Assembly (NCBI RefSeq): GCF_033568475.1
Contig: NC_133122.1
Location: forward strand, 165,504,130-165,568,129
Length of the DNA: 64,000 nucleotides
Source of the DNA: Henckelia pumila
Taxonomy: Eukaryota; Streptophyta; Magnoliopsida; Lamiales; Gesneriaceae
Reading direction: 5' to 3'
How positions within the stretch are numbered: the first letter of the stretch is position 1; each line of letters starts with the position of its first letter. This document shows, in pieces, positions 43,837 through 55,862 of the stretch. The position numbers were made by a program, and so were the translations under genes. Below the pieces are notes generated by a model. It saw nothing but the letters and a program-made list of their open reading frames with translations. It did no database searches and was not told the DNA's origin.

Positions 43837-45163
43837 TGTTGTGAAAAATGCTCGCAAGCGTACGAGTGTCAAGTTTTAATAAAGTGATGAATCAAGTATC
43901 GTTCCACAAAGAGTAAAATTAAAATATTCAGTACTTGTAATTAAAATAGTTTTAATTTTATATAGAAAATCAATGATCAAGAGGTTTGCAGAAAATTTAA
44001 GTAAACAGAGGATTTTATAGCACGCACACAAAATTCAGAGATTTATCAATCAGAGGAAAATTGGTCTAGAGGTATAGATTTCACCTGGTTTCGACAACAA
44101 TCATTCCTAAATAATTTATTTTCATGAATTCCCTTCAATTAATAACCAAGAACACTTAAGTGTATTATTTCCTCTCTCGAGTGCCGAATAAAATATATCA
44201 ACCACAGTTCAATTCCAATATCCCTATTAAAAATCTACTTGTAGTGATCTATGTAAAACAATGTTCTTTTCTATGTTTCATTAAAATTATATACTCTCTC
44301 GAGCTATATAAATAATTAACAGTGTAATTTCTATTGGTCCTATTCAAACTCCCCTCTTTTCGAGTGCCAGATTTCAAATAAATATTACTATTCAATTATT
44401 GATCAGGTAATTGAAAAGACATTCAATTCTAGAAACACAATTAATCTAGAGAAATTCAATTCAATGAAATCACAAATTCATGAAAGTGTCTACACCAGGT
44501 TCCATCCGACCTCTAGACTCTAAAAGTTTAGTTCATAATCGAATTTAATTAAACACAAACATGTTTATAAATCCCAACATCAATTAAATAAATATATAAT
44601 TCAAAGTAAGAAAACAAATCCGTAGTCCGTCTTCTGTGTCCAGTTGATCGACGTCCGTCTTTGTTGATTGATGTTCTTCGCTTCAAAATCACGTTCAACT
44701 CTCCAAATTATGTTCTGATCTGTGTATGGCGGCTAGATGGTCCCCTTCTAGGGTCAGAAATTTCCTTTTATATGGCCTCCAAATCGTCCAAAAAAAAAGT
44801 CCACAAAAATACCCAAGTTTCCTTGAATAATAAAATTCTCATGTCTGAATCACCCGTCGCGCGGGCGCGCTACTTAACCAGCGCGAGCGTGCTACACTTA
44901 CGTACTCAAATCCTTCAATCCTTCCTCGAAGCGCGGCGCGCTACTCAACAGGTGCGGGCGCGCAGCCTTTTCGAATTTCAGCATTTTCTTTTACTTTCAA
45001 GTCTTGATTTGCACTTTTTCCTCCAATCTTTTGGCTTATTTTCATCAACTCCATTATTTCCTACAAACACCAAAAACAACAACAACTTGCGCAATATCTC
45101 CAAAATAATTCACAAAATTCAAGTAATATCATAACAAATTAAGTGCACAAAATGCACTTATCA
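43837..45163 (-). mobile_element. 5' LTR of the Athila-derived element
   Basis: A 1327-bp LTR that starts (minus strand) TGATAAGTGCATT and ends TTTTTCACAACA. It is about 95% like 55863-57170 by eye. A TATA box (minus CATATAAAAGG, 44765-44775) lies downstream of the GC-palindrome array at 44856-44962. Confidence 0.9.
44856..44962. repeat. GC-palindrome array in U3 of the Athila-derived LTR
   Basis: Four motifs (gcgcgggcgcgct, agcgcgagcgtgct, gcgcggcgcgct, gtgcgggcgcgca) sit 80-190 bases upstream of the TATA box. Copies in the solo LTR are at about 56880-56975, with decayed CpG sites. Confidence 0.8.
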
Positions 45164-45554
45164 ATGGGTTCGGAGAGGAGAGATATTGAGATTATTTCCA
45201 TTTCTTTTTTTTCTTTTTTCTTTTTCAAAAAAAGTATCCATCATGAAAAAACCAAACTACCCTTAAATTGAGACATTTTTACTTAATAAAATGTCAAAAG
45301 TCTCTTTTAATGAATTAAAAACAAAACCAGACCTATATAATTAATTGGGCCCATTATTATCCCTATTTTGCTTGGTTTCGTGGAAAGTCATGTAGGCAAT
45401 GGATTCATTTTTCAGTTGTTTAGATATTATTATGAGGTTAATTATGTTCAGCTTCACTTCATTATGTATACGTTGGTTTTGCTAAAAATGTAATCTTTCT
45501 TGTTGGGGTTGTCAAAAATGATTTCCATACGGGTGATAGCTAGCTAAATAATTA
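45164..45554. other. Spacer, no gene seen
   Basis: It opens with a copy of the 39862-39905 text (ggttcgg.gaggagagatattgag), then runs as non-coding sequence to the next LTR fragment. Confidence 0.55.
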
Positions 45555-45993
45555 TGTAGTGATTCTACCTATATCACCTTCTAATTAAAATTCTTAGATA
45601 TTCAATTAAATAAAACTTAATCAAAGCAGCAGAAACCAAAACTGAGTTTACAACACAAACTGACGGAGTTCAACCAAAACAAAAAACCAAAAGCAAATTA
45701 GTGTATGCAACCAAATGGAAAGCACTGTATCAGAACCCATCAAACAAAAATAACATAACCTCCAAGGTCACTAGCCCTGCACTTATCCCTATCTCGAACC
45801 GCCTACTTAGTCCAAGCTTAGACCTGCCCCGTCGAATGGGGTGTCTAAGAATAACAACAAGGACGTGAGCGACTAACGTCCAGTACGAAAAGAACGAGTA
45901 TACAAATCGATATGATGCATGATGTGACTGTGTAGTAAGCAGGCCCGATTCTCATTTTGAGGAGAATAAAAGTTAAACAATATAAAGGGTTAT
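45555..45993 (-). mobile_element. Tekay-like LTR fragment
   Basis: It starts TGTAGTGATTCTACC and contains gacctgccccgtcgaatgggg and ggacgtgagcgactaacgt, matching the R/U5 side of other Tekay LTRs in this window. It is cut off at 45993 where the Athila element begins; the remainder is not found in the window. Confidence 0.7.
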
Positions 45994-47512
45994 TGATAAG
46001 TGCAATTTATGCACTTAATTTTTAGATGATTTTCCTTGGCTTTTATTATAAATTGAATGGTATTATGCGTATTTTGGAGTTTTTTCTATGGTATGCAGGA
46101 AGTGACAAAATACATGAATTGCATGAAAAGAGAAGTGTCGATGGTACAAGAGTGGTTGAGGAAGAAACTAGAATATGAATTTTGTGCGCAAAAGAAAATT
46201 CTAAGCACCAAGAAGAGGCGTCTAAGCGCCTGAATAGGAAGAAAATTCAAAGCAATGGCGCCTAGGCGTCATTATGATGTGCCTAAGCACCTAGATGAAG
46301 TAAAAATGTGTGAGACTAGTAGCGCCTAGGCTCCGATGCTTGGACAAGGGAAGCGCCTAGGAGCCAGAGAGACTGGTGCCTAGGCGCTTAACCTATGCAC
46401 TTTGAAGACCAAGGGCAGCGCTGCAGCGCCGATTTCAGAGCCTAGGCACTGCCCCCCACGAAAAACATGGAAGAAAATAGTTTTTAATTCATGAAACTGG
46501 GATTTTTGGGCTTCATTCATCAGGCTTCGAGAACATATAAAAGAAAACATACTCTGACCTAAAAAGGAAGAGTGGATCACAGAGAGAGAATAGAAAATTG
46601 ACAGAACTCACACGCTCGAGGCACAAAATTGGAAGCAAGGATCGATCATGAAGACGAAGAACGCTGAATATGGGGACAGAGACGCAACTTCGTCTTTGTT
46701 ACTTCTTTTATTTTCTTTTAAATTTTGCAAATTGATGTCTAGACTCATGAACATATTTAGTTTTTGTTTTTTTGTTTTTGTTTTTGTTTTGTTTGTTTTT
46801 TTTTTTTTTTGCATAATGAATTAACCTTTTGATTCTAAAGGAATGATGTAGCTTAGTTGAAACGATTTCTATGATTTTTCGGTTTATGTGATTGAGTTCT
46901 AACAAGTTTGATTATTTTTCTGGATTTTAATGCTTTTAGTTTACTGGCCATGACTTGAATGATTTAATTATGATTCTATCACTCGAGAGAGAGAATTTGA
47001 GTTAAGATCACAAGAAACACATTGTTGAAAATTTATATAGTTCGGAAAGCGTATAATTTCAACAAAACTTAAGTAAGAACATACTTTGCATTCATCAATT
47101 AAGTCTAGATTTTTAATATGAATATTAGAATCAAACATAATGATGCATTATATTTGTTACTTGGGAAAGAGAAATATAAATACTTAAGTATTCTTAGCTA
47201 TTAGAAAATGGAATTCATGAACATAAATTCGATCAAGAATAGTAATCGTGGAAAATAAGTGAAATCAAACATCTAGATATTTTCTCTTATTGATATATCT
47301 CAATTTTGTGTATTTTCTTGCCAAGTCATCCAGTTAATTTATTTAAGTTTGAAAGAATCTAGTTTACCAAATTTTCTAGATAAAGTCTTGACTATTTTAA
47401 TTACAAGCATTTGTATAATTTTGAACACATACTCCTCGTGGAAATGATACTCTAATTTTTTTTTTTATTAAAACTTGATATTGTGTACTTGAGAGTAAGA
47501 AATATTGCAACA
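45994..47512 (+). mobile_element. 5' LTR of the Athila element
   Basis: It runs from TGATAAGTGCAATT to AAATATTGCAACA (1519 bp). It contains an array of gcgcctaggcgc-like palindromes (46191-46450), then a TATA box (catataaaag, 46534-46543). Homopolymer T and GTTTTT runs lie at about 46760-46812. Confidence 0.85.
46191..46450. repeat. Palindrome array gcgcctaggcgc in U3
   Basis: Eight or so copies of gcgcctaggcgc, a perfect 12-base palindrome in its consensus, with variants such as gcgtctaagcgcc and gtgcctaagcacc. They lie 85-345 bases upstream of the TATA box. Confidence 0.85.
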
Positions 47513-47517
47513 AGTTT

Positions 47518-47535
47518 TGGCACCGTTGTCGGGGA
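47518..47535 (+). other. Primer binding site, Athila type
   Basis: tggcaccgttgtcgggga lies five bases after the LTR end and differs from the canonical Athila site at two positions. Confidence 0.8.
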
Positions 47536-47649
47536 GTATTTTATTTGAATTTATATCAATATTATTATAAATTAATCTAGATTTTAATTTAGAGGTGTTT
47601 TAAGTTTTTAATAGTCAGTGAATCATTATTTTTCCTTGTTTTGCAGTTT

Positions 47650-47837
47650 ATGCAAAGAACCCATAGCCTTGATTATCTGCTTTTTTATCCTGATATCGAA
47701 AGAACAGCAAGAGCCTTAAGGAATGAAGAAGAGAAGAACTTAAGGCAATGTATGAGAACAACGATGACAATGAACAAACGCCACCCTTGGTGCCAATCAG
47801 AAATCACTTCAGACCAGTGATCCATGCCCATTATTCC
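47650..47837 (+). pseudogene. Athila gag, N-terminal piece
   Basis: From ATG 47650 the frame reads MQRTHSLDYLLFYPDIERTARALRN before stops. It matches the gag start at about 43600-43697 of the other Athila element. It is cut at 47837 by the Tekay insertion and continues at 55071. Confidence 0.8.
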
Positions 47838-49316
47838 TGTAGTGACCCATATCCAGAATTAACGATTAAATGGTAATTAATTAAGTAATCATGATTAAGA
47901 GAGGTAAAACATGATTAAGAGATTTTCAAATGGATTTAAGAAATTGAGAAATGGATCCAAAACGATCGAAATTGGTCCGGTAAGAGCTTTGATCTTCGAA
48001 TAAATCGGAAGCTCCAAACAGAATTCGAAAGGTCCGAAAAAGATTGGAGCCATAGTTCCAGTTCAGAAGCTCCGAACTGCGATCGGAAACTCCGATTGTC
48101 ACCAAATGCCAGTTGTTCGAAATATTATGTAAATAGTGACATCGTCAAGATCGGAAGCTCCGATCAAACTGTCGGCAGAAGGAAGGACACGTGGTTGGCT
48201 GAGAGAGATCGGAAGCAGGGATCGAACATTCTGATCGGATAAGAAGCTCCGATCGTGCAATCAGAGGTTTCGATCGGTGTCTATATATAGGGGTGCCGAG
48301 GCTCATTTTCAAGTGCACCATTTTCCTTCCTCTCTCCATTATAGCTAGTATTTTAGGCTTTTATTGGTTTCTAGGCATCATACTCGAGGGCCGTGAAAGG
48401 CGGAGCGCTACGGAGATAGTACTGGAGTTGTGCCTAAGTTTTGAAGGCAGTCGCCATGAGCAGGCTAATGACAGATGCATGTATAACTTTGGATTCCTAA
48501 AAATATTTGGGAGCATGTAAAAGCTTAGTTAATTCTTTGAGAGTATAATAAATGATGCATGAGTATTTTGATTTTTTAGTGATGAATGGTTCTAGGACTG
48601 CCATAGTAAGGTACGTAAGTACCGACTGAGATTGCCAGCGGATATGCATGCTTATGTGTTGCATTTATGTCATGATTGCATGTTTCTGCTTTGAGATATT
48701 ATGTTTCATGTGCATATCATATTGAGCATGTGTTTCTTTGAGATGAGCTAGTGTAGGGTCGCTCAGCCCTTGTTAGGACAATATGACACTGAGAGTCCTG
48801 CCGACCGATGGGTTACGCCGACTCTAGTGATCCATGGACATTCTAGATCCACGTCCAGTAGGATTGAGTGGTTGAACTCGATGGTTTGATTCCCCGAGGT
48901 TATAGCTCATATCCTAGGCACCAGTCTGATCAGTTTGGATTTGTATATCCCATACATGGATATCCGAACATTTTCATATTGCATGCATCATATTTGTGTG
49001 TTTACCCGTACTAGCGTATTGAGCTTTAGCACTCACGTCCAGTGTTTTCTGGACACCTCATTCGACGGGATAGTTACAGGTGTTGCACCAGGACTTGGGA
49101 ATAAGTTGGTGACCAAGCAAGAGCTGCAAGAGTAGTAGATAGGTTATTGTAGTATTTCAATTGGTTTGTATTATTATTATTGGATTTTATTTTACCAATT
49201 ATATTCTACCGGTCTAGTATTTATTTAAGTTTATGAAATTTATCTCTTATTATTTATTGCATGCTTATTTAAGCGTTAAACTCTAATTAGTAGTAGATCC
49301 GGGTTGGGTCGCTACA
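47838..49316 (+). mobile_element. 5' LTR of the noncoding Tekay element
   Basis: It runs from TGTAGTGACCCATATCC to GGGTCGCTACA (1479 bp). The tcggaagctccga array (about 48000-48278) lies directly upstream of the TATA box (ctatatatag, 48281-48290). Confidence 0.9.
48000..48278. repeat. Palindrome array in U3 (5' LTR)
   Basis: About eight tcggaagctccga-type motifs, several decayed to tcggaaactccga or tcgaaaggtccga. The second LTR has its own array at 53694-54004. Confidence 0.85.
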
Positions 49317-52300
49317 TATTTTGGTATGAGAGCATGCAATATGGTTATTTGGGACATAGTATTGGATATTTGTGATATCCTTGTAAGGTAAGGATTGAAG
49401 ACATCAGATGTGACGATGACGAGGCAATTGGGTTGCCCGAATACTATCATCATTGGAATAATTTTCAAAGGCTCGGCTTATGGGATTCGAGCAAGATCGG
49501 ACATGAGAGAAAGATCGTGTTCGAGATATCAGGATTTCGACTCGTGTGGATCCTATCTTTGGATCGAGTACCAGACTTAAGAGGTTGTAGCAGAGGATTG
49601 GTTGGGGTACATGAGATTCTTGCATCTATACCGCTTCGATCAGGGTAGACTCCTCTAAAGATTCTCCACAAGTAGTTGGAGATATTTTCATAAAGATCAT
49701 AACTCATATACCGAGGGATTTACCATATAACAATGACGTACCCAATACATGAATGAAATCTTTTGGAGATCGTGTGGAAGAGGTCTGTCTGGCATGCTTG
49801 TATTGATGCTTTCAGGTGGCAAACGGAAAACCTCACGTTAAAAATCAGTAAACAAAATGTAAGTTTTTCGCATGTATTTGGATTTTAAATACTGTATTAA
49901 GATGTATTATAAACAATATTTCAGTTGTAAGCAATTGAATAATTGTATTATTGATTCCAGACTGTTGGAATTTTTTTGTGGTTGTAACTAAGGATTTATA
50001 ATAAGAATTGTATTAAACTTGGTTCGGTGTTTTAATGATTTCAGATATCTTGATGTACTAGATGTTGTTATATTGTACATATTTTCCGCGTATTGATATG
50101 GATTTTGTTGTTTATTCTATTACATGGGATTGTAATAGGGATTGTTCAGAACTTGGAATAGTAGTTCAAGCAATTGGATGGTTGGGATTTGTATTCCAGC
50201 GGTTAGTTGATCAGTATTCAACTATTGGGACTCATAGGCTTTTAAATAACGAGATTTTAGTTGCATGTCATGTGATTAGTTCTAGGCATTTTCCTAGAAT
50301 GATTGGGTAAGTATGTGACTTTTTGGATTGATGTCAAGGATGATGTGTTTCATCAGAGGCCTTAGTCATAACAGTTTATCATATGATTTGATCTGGGTAG
50401 TTTCCTAGACTGATTGATTTAGATTCATACCTTGTGGAGTTATTTCCAAATGATGATAGATTTTCATCAGGGGACATGGCGATAGTTTATATCAGGGGCT
50501 GTGGACTGTGTTGGTTGATCGAGACGGGTGGGGGAAGCGCGACCCTATGCCGGTATTTCTGGAGGGTTTATTCCAGATAGGCTTTCAGGGAAGACTACAT
50601 CAGTCTTGATGTATTACGCAGCGATAGCCTGGGGTATGACTATCAGGATTTTTTTTTCAACAATAGCTGGATTCATTAGATTTAGTTTTGATACTGGTTA
50701 GTGCCAAGAAAATTCAATTGATTATCAAGTTTGATTTTCCTGAGGTCAGGATAATTTTGAAATGGATGTTCCTCGTTAGGTGAGCATCCTAATCAGGGTG
50801 CTTTTGTTTATTGAGAATTTCTATATGGATAGATCTAGTAATTGGATTGATGATTTCCATTGATCAGTTAGGGTATCGTCTAGTTACGCCGGTAATTTGA
50901 ATTGAGACAAGCGAGGAGGCTACCTCAGTCTCGATATATTATGCAGGCAGAGGAAGTGGAATAACTACCAGTGGAATTTTGGTTAAAACCAAGTTGTTGG
51001 CTTAGCTTTAGTACTAGGTTTGTACTAAAAGGGGAAATTTTCTCTTGATGGGATTATCATAGACATGGGTGATTCCTTGACATGTAGTAAACTATGAATG
51101 TCTATCATGGGTTAGACTGGGATAGTTCTGGTGAATAGATTCAGACGGACACAAGGGTTGTGAGAATAGATACTTGTAGGTATCATCTGACTTAGTCAGA
51201 AGAAGGAAATATGAATCTTTGATATTAGATCCTATGATTTTTTGGGGTCAGAATAGTCTGTGAAGGGATATTCCTAAACAACTGGTCGTTTTGGGAGGGT
51301 TTGAGTGATTTGGAATAACACTAGATTATTGAATCTAGTAAGTAGACTGATTTTTATCGGTGTTCATCTAGTAAGTAGACTGAATAGAGGTTTCATTATG
51401 ACAATGCTTGTCTAAAAGTGGCAGATGATTCCTAGGATTGGGAATTTGTCTATGAATGGGTTCAGAACTTAGTATTCATTCATTACGTGACAAGGACAGT
51501 TCTAGTAAAAACCGATGATGAAACAGGATCGGCACCAATTACTACAATTGAATATTGTCTGACTCGGTCAGATGAGAGATGATGAACTCAGTTAAGGAAT
51601 CCTGTGATTCTAAATGTTTTGAGGATCTCGCTAGTCGATGAAGCACTAAGATCAAAGGTTGTTGATCTTCAGTGTGAGATTCTAGTGATTGAAAATCAGT
51701 TAGTGGTTATTTAATTATATTGATTTTTTTGGAAAAATGGGAGCTTCAGTGGATCAATAGATAAACTTGTTAAACCTGATCTGTAACATTTTGGGATATA
51801 GTGAATCAGGAGGCACTTGAGACAATAATATAAGCTTGGATGTTTAGAAATTGGTCCTTGGTAATGTCTCAAAGCAACAAGGTGGTTCAGGTGCATTTAG
51901 GATTCTCTAAGCTGGATAAGAATCTTCAGGAATACAAATAGATGGAACTATTGAGTTTATGATGATTACGGGGAGTGGCTACAGTTGACTTTTGTGGTCA
52001 TGGCTTAGTCTGATGGCAGTTCTACGTTGGGATCTAGAAACTTTTCCGAAAAATACTTCCTTGCTATGAAGAGACATTTGATCTTAGCATTTCTTGGTAT
52101 TAGCAATGGATGACCCAGATTACGGAGATAAGAGTAAGTAGTTGTTCCAAGTAGTTAGTGGACGACAGTTTTTGAGGACTATTAACTGAGTACTTTGTTT
52201 AGGCATTTCCAGTGCTATTATCGGGAGTTGTAGTGGGGTCATGAGTCGGCAAGTATTTATGGATTTTGATGGACATTAGCATGTTAGCATCAGTTTCTCT

Positions 52301-53531
52301 AGTCGTGAGATGAGACAACAGCTGAGATATGTGGTTTTCAATGTCTAGCAGGATTGTTGTCGCTGATCTCCTAGTGTGTTTTGATGCGTTGTGCAATTAA
52401 GATCATATTCGATTGAGTCAATCCAGTAGTTAGTTGGATTGCCACCGGTATTAAGGACTCAGTATAGGATCGAGGCGAACCAGTTTGTTCATTCCAATTA
52501 GGGAGTCAAGTTTGACAAGGATTTGTTGTCATCCATGTTAGAATAACCAGCATCGTTGTTCTAAAGGTTATCCTGAGTGACGAGACGGATGCAACAAGTC
52601 GATCCGGATTGTTAGTGCCAGGTATGGTGTTAGTCATCAAAGTGTTTTGAGTAATGTTAGTATACTTTCGAGGTGAAGACCTGAAAATTTCGTAAGATAG
52701 AGGATTGTGGACAACGGAATTGTCGCAATATGTTTGGGGTTGGCAAAGAGTTGCCATCAGTTTCCATAGTTGGTCTTCTTTTTGGGGGATGTTATCCAGC
52801 TTTGGGCAGGATAAGTACTGAAGGTACTTACTCTGATACTAGGAATTGTTAGGATTTTGTTATTATCTGTGACAAGGTGACCAGTAGAATGGTATGTATA
52901 TAATCTCCAGCAGTGAAATACAAGTATTAGGGTAAGGACTGATCGTAAAAAGTGTGAGTATTCCACGAATTTGTAATCATACCACTGGAGATGTAATATG
53001 AAGTTTTCAGATAGGAAAGAGTGGTGTGCAGCGATGTTGTCGCTATGCGATGTTAGTGTGCCTGCATCTTGTTTTCTCAATGATGCGGACGGATGATAGT
53101 GGAGGAGATTGTGCGTATCTGGAGATAGTTGATGACAAGATATGGTCTTATCAAAAAGTGTCATTGCTAAGATTCATGGTCAACGTTGTTCTTTCGATTA
53201 AAATTGATATCTAGTAGGTAGTCAGAAGCCTACAGGAACCTCATGATTTTTGGGTTAGATATCAGAGGGATCGTGTTAATATCCAGTCAGGCAATACCAT
53301 TTTCCAATGGACCGTAAATTGCTAATGATAGTCAATAGTACTATGCAGTGCTAGTGGATTGTGGATAATAGATAGACCATGCAGGTTTTAGAGAGGTCTA
53401 GATTGTCAAAAGCTATTCGAACCGATACTTTCGAATCAGAGCTACCAGTGAATGTGATAAGTTGGTCTATGTTACGTTCTCGGGATAACCCTAGATTTCG
53501 AGGACAAAATCTTTTAGGGGGGGGGAGAATA
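49317..53531 (+). mobile_element. Noncoding interior of the Tekay-like element
   Basis: 4.2 kb with only short ORFs and no gag, RT or integrase motif on either strand. G-T rich on the plus strand. It ends with a trace of the FRGQ-type end (tttcgaggacaaaatc) and a gggggggggag polypurine tract at about 53519-53527. The last 300 bases resemble the interior next to the 8779-10352 LTR. Confidence 0.75.
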
Positions 53532-55070
53532 TATTGACCCATATCCAGAATTAATGATTAAATGGTAATTTATCAAGTAATCATGATTAAGAGATGTAAA
53601 ACATGATTAAGATATATTGAAATGGGTTTAAGGAATTGAAAAATGGATCCAAAACAATCGAAATTGGTCTGATAAGAGCTTTGATCTTCGAGTAAATCGG
53701 AAGCTCCGAATAGCATTCGGAAGGTCCAAACAAGATGGGAGCCATAGTTCCAGTTCGGAAACTCTGGTGAGTTCGGAAGCTCCGAACTGCGATCGGAAGC
53801 TCTGATCGTCACCAAATGCCAGTAGTTCGAAATATTATGTAAGCAGTGATGTCATCGAGATCGGATTCTCCGAAGTGGATCGGAAGATCCGATCGGATAG
53901 TAGGCAGAATGAAGGACACGTGGTTGGCTAAGAAAGATCGGAAGCAGGGATCGAACATTCCGATCGGATCGGAAGCTCCGATTATGCGATCGGAGGTTCC
54001 GATCGCTGTCTATATATAAGGGTGACGAGGCTCATTTTCAAGTGCACCATTTTCCTTCATCTCTCCATTATAGCTAATTTTTAGGATTTTAGGGGTTTCT
54101 AGGCATCTTACTGGAGGACTGGGAGCGGCGGAGCGCTACGGAGATAGTCGTGGAGCTGTGTTTAAGTTTTGGAGGCAGTAGCCATCAGCGGGCTGACTAC
54201 GGACGCATGTATAACCTTGGATCACTAAAAATATTTAGGAGTATGTAATAGCTTAGTTAAGGCTTTTAGATCATAATAGATGATGCATGGGTATTTTTCA
54301 TTGTAGTGCTGAATGGTAGGCTTGGAACCTAGATGGATGCTCCTAGGACTTCCATAGTAAGGTACGTAAGTACCGACTGAGATTGCCAGTGGGTATGCAT
54401 GATTATGTGTTGCATTTATGTGCCATGATTTCATGTTAATGCTTTGAAATATTATGTTTCATGTGCATATCATATTAAGCATGTGTCTCTTTGAGATGAG
54501 CCAGTGTAGGGTCGCTCTTTAGGATGATATGACACTGAGAGTCCTGCCGACCGACGTGTTGCGCCAAATCTAGTCATTCATGGAAATTCTAGATCCACGT
54601 CCAGCAGGAGTGAGTGGTTGAACCCAGTGGTTTGAATCCCCAAGGTTACAGCTCATATCATAGGCGCCAATGTGAGCAATTTGGATTTGATATCCCAGAT
54701 ATGGATACCTGGACATTTTCATATTGCACGCATCATATTTGTATGTTTACCCATACAAGTGTATTGAGCTTTAGCGCTCACATCCAGTATTTTTTGTGTT
54801 TTTTGGACACCTCATTTGATGGTGCAGTTACAGGTGTTGCACCAGGACTTGGGAATAAGTTGGTGACCTAGCAAGAGCTGCAAGAGTAATAGCTAGGTTA
54901 TTGTAGTATTTCAATTGGGTTGTATTATTATTATTGGATTTTATTTTACCGATTGTATTCTGTCGGCCTAGTATTTATTGAAGTTTCTGCAATTTATCTC
55001 TAATTATTAATTGCATGCTTATTTAAGCATTAAACTCTAATTAGCAGTGGATCCGAGTTGGGTTGCTACA
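53532..55070 (+). mobile_element. 3' LTR of the noncoding Tekay element
   Basis: Closely similar to the 5' LTR apart from small gaps, for example loss of bases in the first ten positions (tattgaccc). Array at 53694-54004 and TATA box at 54011-54018. It ends GGGTTGCTACA at 55070. Confidence 0.9.
53694..54004. repeat. Palindrome array in U3 (3' LTR)
   Basis: At least ten motifs including tcggaagctccgaa, tcggattctccga and tcggaagatccgat. Pairwise arm complementarity is mostly kept while the centre varies. Confidence 0.85.
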
Positions 55071-55862
55071 ATTTCGGCATAGCTCATGGGACTATCAATG
55101 CCAATAATTTCGAGCTAAAGCTCGCACGGATCAACATGGTACAACAGAACCAGTTTAATGGAGGTGCCACTTCATATCCTCATCTGCATCTGAGGACATT
55201 CCTGGAGATAATAGATACGGTAAAAATTAATGTTGTTCCTGAAGATACTATAAGGCTGTATTTGTTTCTGTTTTCTCTTAGGGATCGGGCAAGGTGTTGG
55301 CTTCAATCACTACCACTACGGAGCACAACTACTTGGGAGGGCATGCCAGTGATGTTTTTAGCAAAATATTTTCCTCCTAATAAGTCCACTCAATTGAATA
55401 TTGAGATCAAAACATTCAGGAAGCATGATTTCGAGAAACCGTATGAGCATGAGAACATTACAAGAACTTAATAAGAAGGTTCCCAAACCCCAACTACAAA
55501 TACTGGGTGCAAATCGAATTGTTTTACAATAGACTGAATGCACCCACTAGAATTTCTGTGGATTCAGCTGCTGGAGGCACTATATTTTCAAAGGATCCTT
55601 CTTAAGCATATGAAATGCTGGAACAAATGACGATCAATAGCTTTCAAAGGCCTATGAACGAGCTAAATTCAAGAAATCATCCAGATTCTATGTTGTGGAT
55701 TCTATCACATCTATATCTGCTCAAGTATATGTATTGACTACGCAAATAGTTGCTATGAACAAGGTGAGTACGTGAAATTTTGAAGGTGTGACCATCACCA
55801 TTCAAGAGTCACACACTCCTAATGAGACACAATACATTAACTACAGAGGCTATGAAGGCTAT
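55071..55862 (+). pseudogene. Athila gag, capsid domain
   Basis: It continues the gag begun at 47650. The open piece 55058-55471 reads HGTINANNFELK, MVQQNQFNGGAT, RLYLFLFSLRDRARCWLQSL and FLAKYFPP, the Athila/Tat gag domain, and then stops. Later blocks (FYNRLNAPTRIS, SAAGGTIFSKD) are still readable in shifted frames until 55862. Confidence 0.85.

Larger units (their letters stand above)
40146..45163 (-). mobile_element. Athila-derived element with gag-protease only
   Basis: Reading the minus strand: 5' LTR (43837-45163), primer site, gag, aspartic protease, a GC-palindrome array, and the start of a second ORF that breaks off at 40146. No RT, integrase or RNase H is present, so it depended on another element for replication. 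The 3' LTR is missing. A matching solo LTR occurs at 55863-57170. Confidence 0.85.
47838..55070 (+). mobile_element. Noncoding Tekay-like element inserted in the Athila gag
   Basis: LTRs at 47838-49316 and 53532-55070 surround 4.2 kb with no coding potential. Flanks attcc (47833-47837) and atttc (55071-55075) match at four of five bases and probably are a decayed target duplication. A Met-tRNA-like primer site (tggtatgagagc, 49322-49333) follows the first LTR and a G-rich polypurine tract precedes the second. Large LTRs with a noncoding interior fit a LARD-type, non-autonomous element. Confidence 0.85.

Noticed and set aside
44661..45134. 157-codon plus-strand ORF (and 56849-57115)
   Set aside because: They lie antisense in an Athila LTR, occur in both LTR copies with broken frames, and lack protein similarity.
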